From Anaerolineae bacterium (GTDB lineage: Bacteria > Chloroflexota > Anaerolineae > Promineifilales > Promineifilaceae), in contig JAHDWK010000023.1 of the NCBI GenBank assembly GCA_023382655.1, forward strand, positions 57,915 through 121,914: a stretch of 64,000 nucleotides of DNA, read 5' to 3'. The notes below the pieces were generated by a model. It did no database searches. It was given only the letters and a program-made list of their open reading frames with translations, and was not told where the DNA came from. The position numbers and the translations under genes are program-made. Below are positions 25,974-33,508 of the stretch, piece by piece. Every line of letters starts with the position of its first letter. Position 1 is the first letter of the stretch.

Positions 25974-27450
25974 TCACCTGGTAGTTCGGCGCTTCTTTGG
26001 TAATGGTGATGCCGTGTGGATGGCTTTCCAACAGCCCGGCATTGGTGATGCGCACAAAGCGAGCTTTGGTATGCAGTTCGGCCAGATTGGCCGCGCCAAC
26101 GTACCCCATGCCGGAGCGTAAGCCCCCCATCATCTGGTACATCACATCGGCCAATTTGCCGCGATAAGGCACCTGCCCCTCCACACCTTCAGGCACCAGT
26201 TTGTCGCGTTCGCCATTTTTCTTGATGCTGCTACTGTAGCGGTCGGCGCCCTGTCCCTGCATCGCGCCCATGCTGCCCATGCCCCGGTATACTTTATAAC
26301 GCCGCCCTTCATAGAGAATGATTTCACCAGGGCTTTCTTCCAACCCGGCCAACATAGAGCCAAGCATGACGGCGCTACCCCCGGCGGCCAACGACTTGAC
26401 AATATCGCCGCTGTATTTGATGCCACCATCAGCGACAATAGGAATGTCACGCTTGTATCCTTCGGCAGCGCATTCCAACACGGCCGTCAACTGCGGCATA
26501 CCCGCGCCAGACACAATCCGGGTGGTGCAAATAGAGCCTGCGCCAATACCCACTTTTACCGCGCTGGCCCCGGCATTAGCCAGATCATTCACGCCCTGCG
26601 CGGTGGCGGCGTTACCGGCCATAATCGGCAGGTGGGGATACCTGGCTCTAGCCTCGCGCACCGTTTGCAGCACCAGGGCAGTGTGCCCATGCGCGGTATC
26701 AATTACCGCTACATCTACGCCCGCCTGCACCAACACATCCAAACGCGCCAACCCCTTTTCGCCCACACCAATGGCAGCAGCGCAAAGCAAACGGCCGTTC
26801 CCGTCCGTGGCCGCGTGGGGAAAATTCACTTTTTTCAAGATATCCTTAACGGTGATCAACCCTTTCAAGTGAAAGTTATCATCTACCAGGGGCAGCTTTT
26901 CAATGCGGTGCCGGTGCAAAATCTCTTTGGCTTCCTCCAGCGTGGTGCCGACAGGGGCTGTTATTAGCTCTTCGCTGGTCATAAATTCGGAGATGGGCTG
27001 GCTGCCCGGTTTGACAAAGCGGGTATCGCGGTTGGTGAGAATGCCTACCAGACGGCCGTTGCCCTCGGTAATGGGCACACCGGAAATATGGTAACGGCTC
27101 ATCAGGTTTTCCGCATCGGCCAGGGTGTGGGACGGCCGTAGCGTCACGGGGTCCACAATCATGCCCGCCTCCGACCGCTTCACCATGTCCACTTGCTCCG
27201 CCTGCTCTTCGATGTCCAGATTACGATGAATAACGCCAATGCCGCCTAACCGTGCCAGCCCAATGCCCATCCGCGCTTCTGTCACCGTATCCATTGCCGC
27301 TGATAGTACCGGTATGTTCAAGTATAAATCACCCGCCAGACGGGTACGCAGCGACACATCGGCCGGTAACACTTCGGAATAACCAGGCGCCAGCAGCACA
27401 TCATCAAAGGTCAGCGCCAACTCCCCTACTTTGTCAGACAGGTCTACCAT
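25966..27450 (-). CDS. guaB: Inosine-5'-monophosphate dehydrogenase
   Basis: 494 aa, normal length. NAD-dependent oxidation of IMP to XMP, the committed step of GMP synthesis. TIM-barrel start LTFDDVLLAPGYSEVLP; two CBS domains at residues ~95-215 (TLADAENLMSRYHISGVPITEG, EEAKEILHRHRIEKLPLVDD); IAHGHT-type IDTAHGHTALV; catalytic loop GIGAGSICTTRIVSGAGMPQ with the nucleophilic Cys near residue 306; GGIKYSGDIVKSLAAGGSAVMLGSMLAG; flap GMGSMGAMQGQGADRY. Preceded by a family H palindrome in its leader and followed by a family A repeat at its stop. Confidence 0.97.
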   Translation of the reverse strand: MVDLSDKVGELALTFDDVLLAPGYSEVLPADVSLRTRLAGDLYLNIPVLSAAMDTVTEARMGIGLARLGGIGVIHRNLDIEEQAEQVDMVKRSEAGMIVDPVTLRPSHTLADAENLMSRYHISGVPITEGNGRLVGILTNRDTRFVKPGSQPISEFMTSEELITAPVGTTLEEAKEILHRHRIEKLPLVDDNFHLKGLITVKDILKKVNFPHAATDGNGRLLCAAAIGVGEKGLARLDVLVQAGVDVAVIDTAHGHTALVLQTVREARARYPHLPIMAGNAATAQGVNDLANAGASAVKVGIGAGSICTTRIVSGAGMPQLTAVLECAAEGYKRDIPIVADGGIKYSGDIVKSLAAGGSAVMLGSMLAGLEESPGEIILYEGRRYKVYRGMGSMGAMQGQGADRYSSSIKKNGERDKLVPEGVEGQVPYRGKLADVMYQMMGGLRSGMGYVGAANLAELHTKARFVRITNAGLLESHPHGITITKEAPNYQVRR

Positions 27451-27464
27451 CGTTTCCTCAATTG

Positions 27465-27518
27465 TTTGTAGTAGGCGATTTATCGTCCTCTTACAGCGAT
27501 AAATCGTCTACTACAAAC
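27465..27518. repeat. Palindromic repeat, family H (GTAGTAGGCGAT type)
   Basis: GTAGTAGGCGATTTATCG and CGATAAATCGTCTACTAC arms around a 9-nt loop, in the 75-bp gap between lgt and guaB. Other copies at 54569, 55149 and 59521. Confidence 0.88.
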
Positions 27519-27525
27519 GGTAACC

Positions 27526-28431
27526 TCAACTCCGTTTCGGCTTTGGTTTGGACGGCCGTTTCTTGCCGCTCACCAACGTTGGCAATTTTTCATTCCGTGC
27601 CAGGGCAATATAAACACCCACCAATACCAACCCAATGGACAGCAGCATAGAGTAGGTGATAAAGGTATTACCCACGGCCGTCTGGTCGGGACGGAACAGT
27701 TCAATCCAGGCCCGATTACCACCCCACCACACCAGGAAAATGCCAAACAACGTGCCCGGCTGCCATACCTCCCGGTACCGATTATTCAAAAAATGAAGCA
27801 ACACAAAGCCCACAAAGAGGGCAATAGATTCATATAAAAACGTGGGATGAAAACGAGTATCCAGCGGCAAGGTCACATATTCCGGCAGGCGGTAAGGGGC
27901 ATCAATGAGCAGCCCCCAGGGGAGTGTGGTCGGTGGACCGTAAAGCTCCTGGTTAATGAAGTTTCCCCAACGGCCAATGGCTTGCGCCAACAACAGCGCG
28001 GGGCCGGCCACATCGGCATATTGCCAGAGGGGTAATTTGCGCCATTTTGCATAAAGCCACCCCAACAACGCTGCGCCAATAAAACCGCCCAGGATATTGA
28101 CGCCACCGGCACGTACATTGACTATATCTAACAAGCTGTCATATTGTCCGCCATCGAGCATGTCCAGAACGACATAAGTGAGGCGGGCGAAAAAATAGCC
28201 GGAAAAAACGACCAGAATGAGACCATTGTAAAATTCGTCAATCACTCGTGGTGGTTGATCCCGCTTCTTCAGTTCCCGGACGGCCCACCACGCGCCCAGG
28301 GCTATGCCAATGACGATGATGATGCCGTACCAGAAAATGGGAAACGTCGGCCCCCAGCCAAAACGTTCCTGAAAAAACAGGGGGATAGGGATTTCAAAGG
28401 CGATACGGTCTATTTGCAGTTGGTCGAACAT
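27526..28431 (-). CDS. lgt: Prolipoprotein diacylglyceryl transferase
   Basis: 301 aa, seven membrane helices. Transfers diacylglycerol from phosphatidylglycerol to the lipobox Cys of prelipoproteins such as the ABC binding proteins in this window. Family signature GRWGNFINQELYGPPT near residue 152 includes the essential Arg/Asn; N-terminal FPIFWYGIIIVIGIALGAW and RFHPTFLYESIALFVGFVLL are also typical. Ends in a basic KRPSKPKPKRS tail. Same strand as guaB and purB. Confidence 0.96.
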   Translation of the reverse strand: MFDQLQIDRIAFEIPIPLFFQERFGWGPTFPIFWYGIIIVIGIALGAWWAVRELKKRDQPPRVIDEFYNGLILVVFSGYFFARLTYVVLDMLDGGQYDSLLDIVNVRAGGVNILGGFIGAALLGWLYAKWRKLPLWQYADVAGPALLLAQAIGRWGNFINQELYGPPTTLPWGLLIDAPYRLPEYVTLPLDTRFHPTFLYESIALFVGFVLLHFLNNRYREVWQPGTLFGIFLVWWGGNRAWIELFRPDQTAVGNTFITYSMLLSIGLVLVGVYIALARNEKLPTLVSGKKRPSKPKPKRS

Positions 28432-28452
28432 GAGCCCTCTTGTTTATCTGTT

Positions 28453-28474
28453 TACGTGATCACGTGATCACGTA
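28453..28474. repeat. Perfect 22-bp palindrome, family C (ACGTGATC type)
   Basis: Three interleaved ACGTGATCAC units form a perfect palindrome without loop, 7 bp after the stop of the leftward hydrolase and 20 bp before lgt. Related by unit sequence to the GTGATGCGTGA elements at 40544 and 46239. Confidence 0.75.
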
Positions 28475-28479
28475 GATAC

Positions 28480-30072
28480 CTAATCAATATATCCTAGCGC
28501 GCGCAGGCGTTGCGCCAGGTTGTCATCAATTTCCACTTCGGCGGCGGTTCCCAGGTGGTCACGTTGGCGGGTAACGTTAGCGGCGATGCGTTTTACATCA
28601 TCATTGAGAACGTTGGCCGTAAACGGCCGTGCCGCCAACACATCCGCCTCTTCCCCCGGATCAGCCTCCAGGTCAAACAATTCGTCAGGTTGATCATCCA
28701 CATGAATCAGCTTATAGGTGGAAGTGATGCCAGCAGCGCCAGCCCCCGTCTGCCGTACCACAGCCCGCCGCGTAGACAGGCACCGAGACTGCGCCAGCAG
28801 CGCCGGCTGGCGCTTTTCGATGGCTTTGACAAAGGTGAGCGGAGGGTATACTTCGGTATAGGCCACCCCATTTTCGGGGTCACGGCCGTAAGCCGACTCC
28901 AGCAGCGTCAGCCCATGTACCGACGCCGGTTCCAGACCCGGTAACTCTGGCAGGCGGCCGGCGGCATCCAGGATGGTGTGGAAAACACGGCGGGTACTGA
29001 CCGGCGTGTCAACACGCCCCGGCTGCCCAATGCGTTTGGGCCAGTTCACTATCAGGGGCACGTGTACCAACTCCTGGTAGGCCACAAAAGCGTGCCCCAT
29101 GTAGCCATGTTCGCCCAGACCATCACCATGATCGGCCACGATGATGGTAAGTGTGTTTTGTTGATTAGCACGGCCGTTTAATACCTCAAACAATTCGCCC
29201 AAATAATCGTCCTGATACGCCACCTCCGCATCATACATGTCGTTGAGTACCCGGTTTTCCAGTTCCGTATGCGGTGTGGTCAAGGGCGCCGCCCAGCGGT
29301 AAGCTTCCCGGTTCCAGCGGCGCATCACCTCCCGCGCCTCTTTGCTCTCGCGGAAATAAGGCGCTACCTGATCCACAAATTCCCCTGGCGGCCAGAACGG
29401 CAGGTGCGTTTCCATCAAATTCAAGAACAAAAACAACGGTTTCTGCGGCGGCTCTGCTTCCCGCTGCCGCAGCCAATGACTCACGTCTTTCACCGAACGC
29501 CGATTTTGCCCCTTAAAATTCGCCAGCTTTGACCAGAGTGGCGTTAACCAGGCATTCAACGAAATTTGAAACGCCAGGTCAGACTGGCCAAAGAAGTTTT
29601 GGATGGGGTAAGAAATGCGGCGTAAAAATTGGGTGTACCCTTCCACCAGGCGGTTGAATGGCCACGGTAAGGAAGTGGAATCACCGGGCATACTGGGAAT
29701 AGCGCCACCGTAATTGTAAAAGGTATCAAAGCCCCGCTTCAGCCCGTTATTGAGAATGCCCACCAGGGGATTATTACAAAAGCCAACCGTTTCATAGCCG
29801 GCCTGCCGCAAGGCGTCAGCCAGATGCAGCCGGTCGGCCGGCAAGCTTTGGTGCGCTTGCAGCAGTTGGTGAGCGGTGGGGTAGAGGCCGGTAAACATGG
29901 CTGCATGGCTAGGCACCGTCCACTGCGCCGGAGAAATGGCCTGCTCAAAGAGCAGACTTTGCTCGGCAAAACGGTCAAGGTTGGGGGTGATGGGACGTTG
30001 GTAACCATAACAACCCAACCGGTCAGCCCGCTGGGTGTCTAGAACAATGAAGATAATGTCGGGATGATTCAT
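28480..30072 (-). CDS. Alkaline-phosphatase-superfamily hydrolase, sulfatase-like but with Thr at the nucleophile position
   Basis: 530 aa, cytoplasmic or surface by lack of a signal peptide. Opening DIIFIVLDTQRADRLGCYGY gives the first metal Asp; the nucleophile block reads SPAQWTVPSHAAMFTGLYP where true sulfatases have C/S-x-P-S-R. With Thr instead of Cys/Ser no formylglycine can form, so a phosphodiesterase/phosphotransferase role (as in LTA-synthase-type enzymes) is more likely than sulfate release. Second metal site TLTIIVADHGDGLGEHGYMGH. The ATG follows a run of eight G/C and has no SD, only 13 bp after the response-regulator stop. Confidence 0.85.
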   Translation of the reverse strand: MNHPDIIFIVLDTQRADRLGCYGYQRPITPNLDRFAEQSLLFEQAISPAQWTVPSHAAMFTGLYPTAHQLLQAHQSLPADRLHLADALRQAGYETVGFCNNPLVGILNNGLKRGFDTFYNYGGAIPSMPGDSTSLPWPFNRLVEGYTQFLRRISYPIQNFFGQSDLAFQISLNAWLTPLWSKLANFKGQNRRSVKDVSHWLRQREAEPPQKPLFLFLNLMETHLPFWPPGEFVDQVAPYFRESKEAREVMRRWNREAYRWAAPLTTPHTELENRVLNDMYDAEVAYQDDYLGELFEVLNGRANQQNTLTIIVADHGDGLGEHGYMGHAFVAYQELVHVPLIVNWPKRIGQPGRVDTPVSTRRVFHTILDAAGRLPELPGLEPASVHGLTLLESAYGRDPENGVAYTEVYPPLTFVKAIEKRQPALLAQSRCLSTRRAVVRQTGAGAAGITSTYKLIHVDDQPDELFDLEADPGEEADVLAARPFTANVLNDDVKRIAANVTRQRDHLGTAAEVEIDDNLAQRLRALGYID

Positions 30073-30084
30073 TGGGGGGGGATT

Positions 30085-30771
30085 TTACCCGGTTGTGAAG
30101 CGATAACCAACCCCACGTACTGTTTGTAACCAACGGGGTGCTGCCGGATCGGCTTCGATTTTGCGGCGCAGGTGATGGATATAGGTTTTAATGCCGTCTA
30201 CGGCCGTGTCATCCGCCCACCCCCACACCGCCTTCGCCAGATCAGCGGTTGTCACCACCTCATTGGCATGGTCAGCCAGATAAACCAACATGTCAAATTC
30301 ACGCGGCCGCAGCTCTACTTCTTGCCCCTGCACCCACACCTGGTGCGCAGTCCGGTCAATCACCAATTCGCCATCACCAAAAGAGTCCGGCGGAGCCGCC
30401 GCTGTTTGTTCCAGATGGCGCAGGCGCACCCACACCCTGGCCAACAGTTCGGCCGGGTTGACCGGCTTCACCAGATAATCATCCGCGCCCATTTTCAGCC
30501 CCTTGACCACGTTGTCGGTATCGCCGACGGCCGTCAAAAAAATAACCGGCACGTCCGAAAATTCCCGAATCCGCTGGCACAGCGCCCACCCTCCCATCGC
30601 CGGTATCATCACGTCCAGCAATACCAGCGCCGGCCGGTGTAACCGCGCCAGTTCCAGGCCATCTTCAGTGGTATTTGCCACCAGCGGCTCATACCCGGCC
30701 CCACGCAGCAGCGTTTCCAACGTCATGGAAAAGGCAATTTCGTCTTCAACAATGAGGATTTTGGTCTTCAT
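30085..30771 (-). CDS. OmpR/PhoB-family response regulator
   Basis: 228 aa. Receiver domain with acidic pocket EDE (9-11), phosphoacceptor Asp53 in LVLLDVMIP, Thr in PVIFLTAVGD and Lys in DDYLVKPVNPAELLARV. C-terminal winged helix (residues ~130-228) with ELRPREFDMLVYLADHANEVVTTADLAKAVWGW and KTYIHHLRRKIEADPAAPRWLQTVRGVGYRF. I chose the ATG at 30771, one codon inside the longest frame. A sensor kinase lies 2.7 kb upstream on the same strand and is a possible partner. Confidence 0.95.
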   Translation of the reverse strand: MKTKILIVEDEIAFSMTLETLLRGAGYEPLVANTTEDGLELARLHRPALVLLDVMIPAMGGWALCQRIREFSDVPVIFLTAVGDTDNVVKGLKMGADDYLVKPVNPAELLARVWVRLRHLEQTAAAPPDSFGDGELVIDRTAHQVWVQGQEVELRPREFDMLVYLADHANEVVTTADLAKAVWGWADDTAVDGIKTYIHHLRRKIEADPAAPRWLQTVRGVGYRFTTG

Positions 30772-30782
30772 CACCGGACCAG

Positions 30783-30813
30783 ACCAGACAGGTCGCGGAG
30801 GCCTGTCAGGTCT
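30783..30813. repeat. Palindromic repeat, family F, imperfect
   Basis: ACCAGACAGGTC and GGCCTGTCAGGTCT arms between the SDR stop and the response-regulator start; diverged compared with the copies at 18818, 48931 and 52076. Confidence 0.75.
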
Positions 30814-30817
30814 CTGA

Positions 30818-31600
30818 CTAGAATTTCATGCGCCGGAAGATGAAGGAGGGGATATGGCGAATGATGAGACCCACTAATCCCCACCGGGCCGGCAAATAAA
30901 CGGTTTGTTCCCGGCGGCGGATGGCCTGGAAAATGGCCGCGGCTGCCTGCTCCGGCGAAATCACCCAAAACGTCTTAGGTGCATTTTCTAGCAAGACGGT
31001 GTCTACAAAACCGGGTTTGATGGTAGTGACGTTGACGCCATGCCGGGTGAGCCGATTGCGCAGCGCTTCCAGGTAGGTGTTCAGTCCGGCCTTGCTGGTA
31101 TTGTAGACCGGCGCACCCACCCGCCCCCGATCTCCGGCAATGGAGCTAATACCCACGATGTGCCCACTGCCGGCCCGCTCAAAACGCTGTGCGGCCTGGT
31201 TGAGCCAGGCAATCGCCCCTAGCAGGTTAACTTCCATCATGGCTCTATCTTTGGCAAAGTCATATTCATCCAGGGCTACATTCGGCTGCGTCCCGGCCAC
31301 ATAGATGATCAAATCCAGCCCACCCAGGTCACGGGTGACGATTTGAAAAAGGCCGGGGACTTCGTCGTAGTCGGTGACGTTGTGGGCATAGGGCAGGATT
31401 TTGGCGGGGGCGACGGCCGTGTTCACACTCTGGCACAGTTCTTGCAGCAAACTTTCCCGCCGGGCCAGCGCCGCCACCGTGTACCCCTGCCGCACCAGTT
31501 CGCGCGTCAGCGCCGCGCCAATGCCGGAAGAGGCGCCCACTACAATGGCGCGTTTTTGCGGTTCTAATGGTCTGGTTGGGTTAGATGTTGTTTCAGTCAT
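30818..31600 (-). CDS. SDR-family oxidoreductase
   Basis: 260 aa from ATG 31600 (MTETTSN). Rossmann motif VGASSGIGAALTRELV, TGxxxGxG-type; IYVAGTQPN in place of NNAG; catalytic GISSIAGDRG Ser and YNTSKAG Tyr/Lys near residue 158. The C-terminus ends in a hydrophobic and basic stretch WGLVGLIIRHIPSFIFRRMKF, typical of membrane-associated YqjQ/DltE-like SDRs that act on lipids or sterol-like substrates. It neighbours PlsC and a patatin, which fits a lipid role; that is inference. Confidence 0.9.
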   Translation of the reverse strand: MTETTSNPTRPLEPQKRAIVVGASSGIGAALTRELVRQGYTVAALARRESLLQELCQSVNTAVAPAKILPYAHNVTDYDEVPGLFQIVTRDLGGLDLIIYVAGTQPNVALDEYDFAKDRAMMEVNLLGAIAWLNQAAQRFERAGSGHIVGISSIAGDRGRVGAPVYNTSKAGLNTYLEALRNRLTRHGVNVTTIKPGFVDTVLLENAPKTFWVISPEQAAAAIFQAIRRREQTVYLPARWGLVGLIIRHIPSFIFRRMKF

Positions 31601-31614
31601 GGTCGCCGATTGTA

Positions 31615-31652
31615 TCACAGACCGATGACCGATCACCGGTTACTGATGACCG
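31615..31652. repeat. Palindromic repeat, family A variant (GACCGATGACC units)
   Basis: Units of GACCGATGACCGATCACCGG facing TACTGATGACC, lying between the SDR and plsC-type genes. The plsC-type stop codon (TGA at 31633-31635) and its last codons ISNR are inside the repeat. Confidence 0.75.
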
Positions 31653-32394
31653 TTTGGTGTTCTCGCCACACGGCCGTCAACCGTTCATGCGTCATTTCTG
31701 AAAGTTCAACTGGCGAAGCGCCTGGCATCGGCAGCACCGGTTCCAACAAGGTAATTTCGGCTGCTAGCGGCCCCTTAAACCGGGTTAGCCGCTGCAACGC
31801 CCGGCCAATCCTCTCATCTCGCTGCCAGATGGCCGCTTCCAGATGAGTGTAAGTGATGGCACAAGGCAAAAAGGCTGCGCCCACATCCGTCACAATCTCA
31901 AACGCGCCATAGCGGAACGGCAGCAATTCCGTGCCCGGCCCACGCTGTCCCTCCGGGTACAATACAATCGGCGGATGGTAAGAGATGCGCGACAACGTAT
32001 GCCGCGCTGCCTGGCGAGACGCCTTATCGGTGCGCTCCACAAAAACACAGCCAATCGCTTTGGCAATCCAGCCAATAAAGGGCATCTTACGCACCTCATC
32101 CTTCGCCAGAAAGCTTACCGGCGTTACCGAGAGCAACACCAAAATATCCAGGTAAGAGACATGATTGGGAAAAACAAAACCACTAAAGGCCGCCAACCGC
32201 GCCGCTTCCGGGCAGACCACTTCCACCCGCAATACCCGCAGCAGCACCCGCACAAAACGGCGCAGCACCAAAAAAGATGGCCGATAGCCGCCAATGTGAA
32301 ACGGCAGCAGTGCCGCCAACAACACACACACTGAGGCGGTCATCACCAAAAATCCACTCGCCATCAGGCGATATACACTCCGAATTCTTCCCAT
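31633..32394 (-). CDS. plsC: 1-acyl-sn-glycerol-3-phosphate acyltransferase (PlsC family)
   Basis: 253 aa. Acylates lysophosphatidic acid at the membrane. One N-terminal helix (residues ~10-33, FLVMTASVCVLLAALLPFHI), motif I NHVSYLD with the catalytic His/Asp near residue 76, motif II FVERTDK, motif III YPEGQRGPGTELLPF (EGTRS type) and PCAITY motif IV. Length and order of motifs are those of the family. The last residues TVISNR and the stop come from a palindromic repeat. Confidence 0.93.
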   Translation of the reverse strand: MGRIRSVYRLMASGFLVMTASVCVLLAALLPFHIGGYRPSFLVLRRFVRVLLRVLRVEVVCPEAARLAAFSGFVFPNHVSYLDILVLLSVTPVSFLAKDEVRKMPFIGWIAKAIGCVFVERTDKASRQAARHTLSRISYHPPIVLYPEGQRGPGTELLPFRYGAFEIVTDVGAAFLPCAITYTHLEAAIWQRDERIGRALQRLTRFKGPLAAEITLLEPVLPMPGASPVELSEMTHERLTAVWREHQTVISNR

Positions 32395-32400
32395 ATTACC

Positions 32401-32463
32401 AATTACCCGAAGTCCGAAATCCGAAATCGGACTTCGGATTACCGATTACCGATTACGGATCAC
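32401..32463. repeat. Palindromic repeat, family A (AAGTCCGAAATCC units)
   Basis: Arms GAAGTCCGAAATCC and GGACTTC followed by tandem GATTACC units. It fills the gap between plsC and the patatin gene and touches the patatin stop codon (TGATCCG). Confidence 0.88.
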
Positions 32464-33491
32464 TCCTCCCCCTCCACCTCTTTACCCGCTGCCCGCCAAG
32501 CGCGTTTGGCATCCTCATAGCCCATACGGTAGAGTTTTTCGTGCCCTTCCTGGGTATAGCGTAAAATGCGCTCCACGGGTATGGCCGCTTGTGGGGCCAC
32601 AATGATGGGGTCGGGTAATTCATGGAATTTGTCTTCAAAAATGTCGGGGATGCCGTTGCCGTCTTCATCTTTCAAATCTAATTTCTCGCCGTGTACCTGG
32701 CTGAGGAGGAGGGCGTTTTGGGCGCGGAGACGGCCGTTCTCCACCTGCAACCGCACCAGTTCATTGATGCGATGAAACATCTTCAAATCCGACTGGAACG
32801 AGGCCAGCAGCGCCCATTCCAGCATGGTGCTGGCAGCCTGCAAAATGTTGGAGGGTTTTTCCAGTTTGCGCTCTTCGGCCGTTTCCCAGGGCGTCATCAT
32901 CACCACCACAATCTCCTCCGCGCCGGCGTCAATAGCCGGACCTAGTGGGGTGTTAGCAACCGTGGCGCCATCCCAATAGAGATTATCATTCAGTTGCGTG
33001 GCCGGGTACACAATGGGAATGGAACAACTGGCAACGATGTGATCCAACCCAATTGGCTCTTGCTGCATTTTACTGGGGTACACATCGGAACTGTTACCAA
33101 ACACATGAAGCTGACCGGTACTGATTTCGGTGGCAGTGACGCGCAGATGAACGGCCGTTTCGTCTGAATTGAGCCGCGCAAAATTGACCCAGCCCTGTTC
33201 CTGCAATGTCTTCCGCAACGGGGCAGTATCCAATAAATAGTTACCGGTCAGCGCCCCCAAACCCGCTTTTTGCACATCATCCGTTTGCAGCCGCCGCCAC
33301 AAAGCCCACAACGAATTGGCGTTGTGGCCGGAGGCAATGGCCGCGCCATTCACCGCGCCAATGGAGGTGCCGGCCACAATATCGGGATACCATTCATGTT
33401 CTTCGAGGAATTTCAAGACGCCCACATGATATGCGCCACGCCCCCCACCGCCGGACAAGACCAATGCGTTTTTACGAGCTTTTGCGGACAT
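32460..33491 (-). CDS. Patatin-like phospholipase
   Basis: 343 aa Ser-Asp dyad lipid hydrolase. Oxyanion hole LSGGGGRGAYHVGVLKFL (residues 12-29), nucleophile elbow AGTSIGAVNG with Ser43, and the dyad Asp in YWDGATVANTPLGP (DGA motif) near residue 175. Resembles RssA/YchK-type bacterial patatins. A C-terminal region of ~90 residues with NELVRLQVENGRLRAQNALL may form a short coiled coil. Next to PlsC, suggesting phospholipid turnover. Confidence 0.93.
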   Translation of the reverse strand: MSAKARKNALVLSGGGGRGAYHVGVLKFLEEHEWYPDIVAGTSIGAVNGAAIASGHNANSLWALWRRLQTDDVQKAGLGALTGNYLLDTAPLRKTLQEQGWVNFARLNSDETAVHLRVTATEISTGQLHVFGNSSDVYPSKMQQEPIGLDHIVASCSIPIVYPATQLNDNLYWDGATVANTPLGPAIDAGAEEIVVVMMTPWETAEERKLEKPSNILQAASTMLEWALLASFQSDLKMFHRINELVRLQVENGRLRAQNALLLSQVHGEKLDLKDEDGNGIPDIFEDKFHELPDPIIVAPQAAIPVERILRYTQEGHEKLYRMGYEDAKRAWRAAGKEVEGEE

Positions 33492-33508
33492 TTGGATTTC
33501 CTTTTTTC

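Noticed and set aside
28480..30072. Annotation as an arylsulfatase
   Set aside because: The formylglycine Cys/Ser is replaced by Thr in SPAQWTVPSH, so sulfatase activity is not supported.
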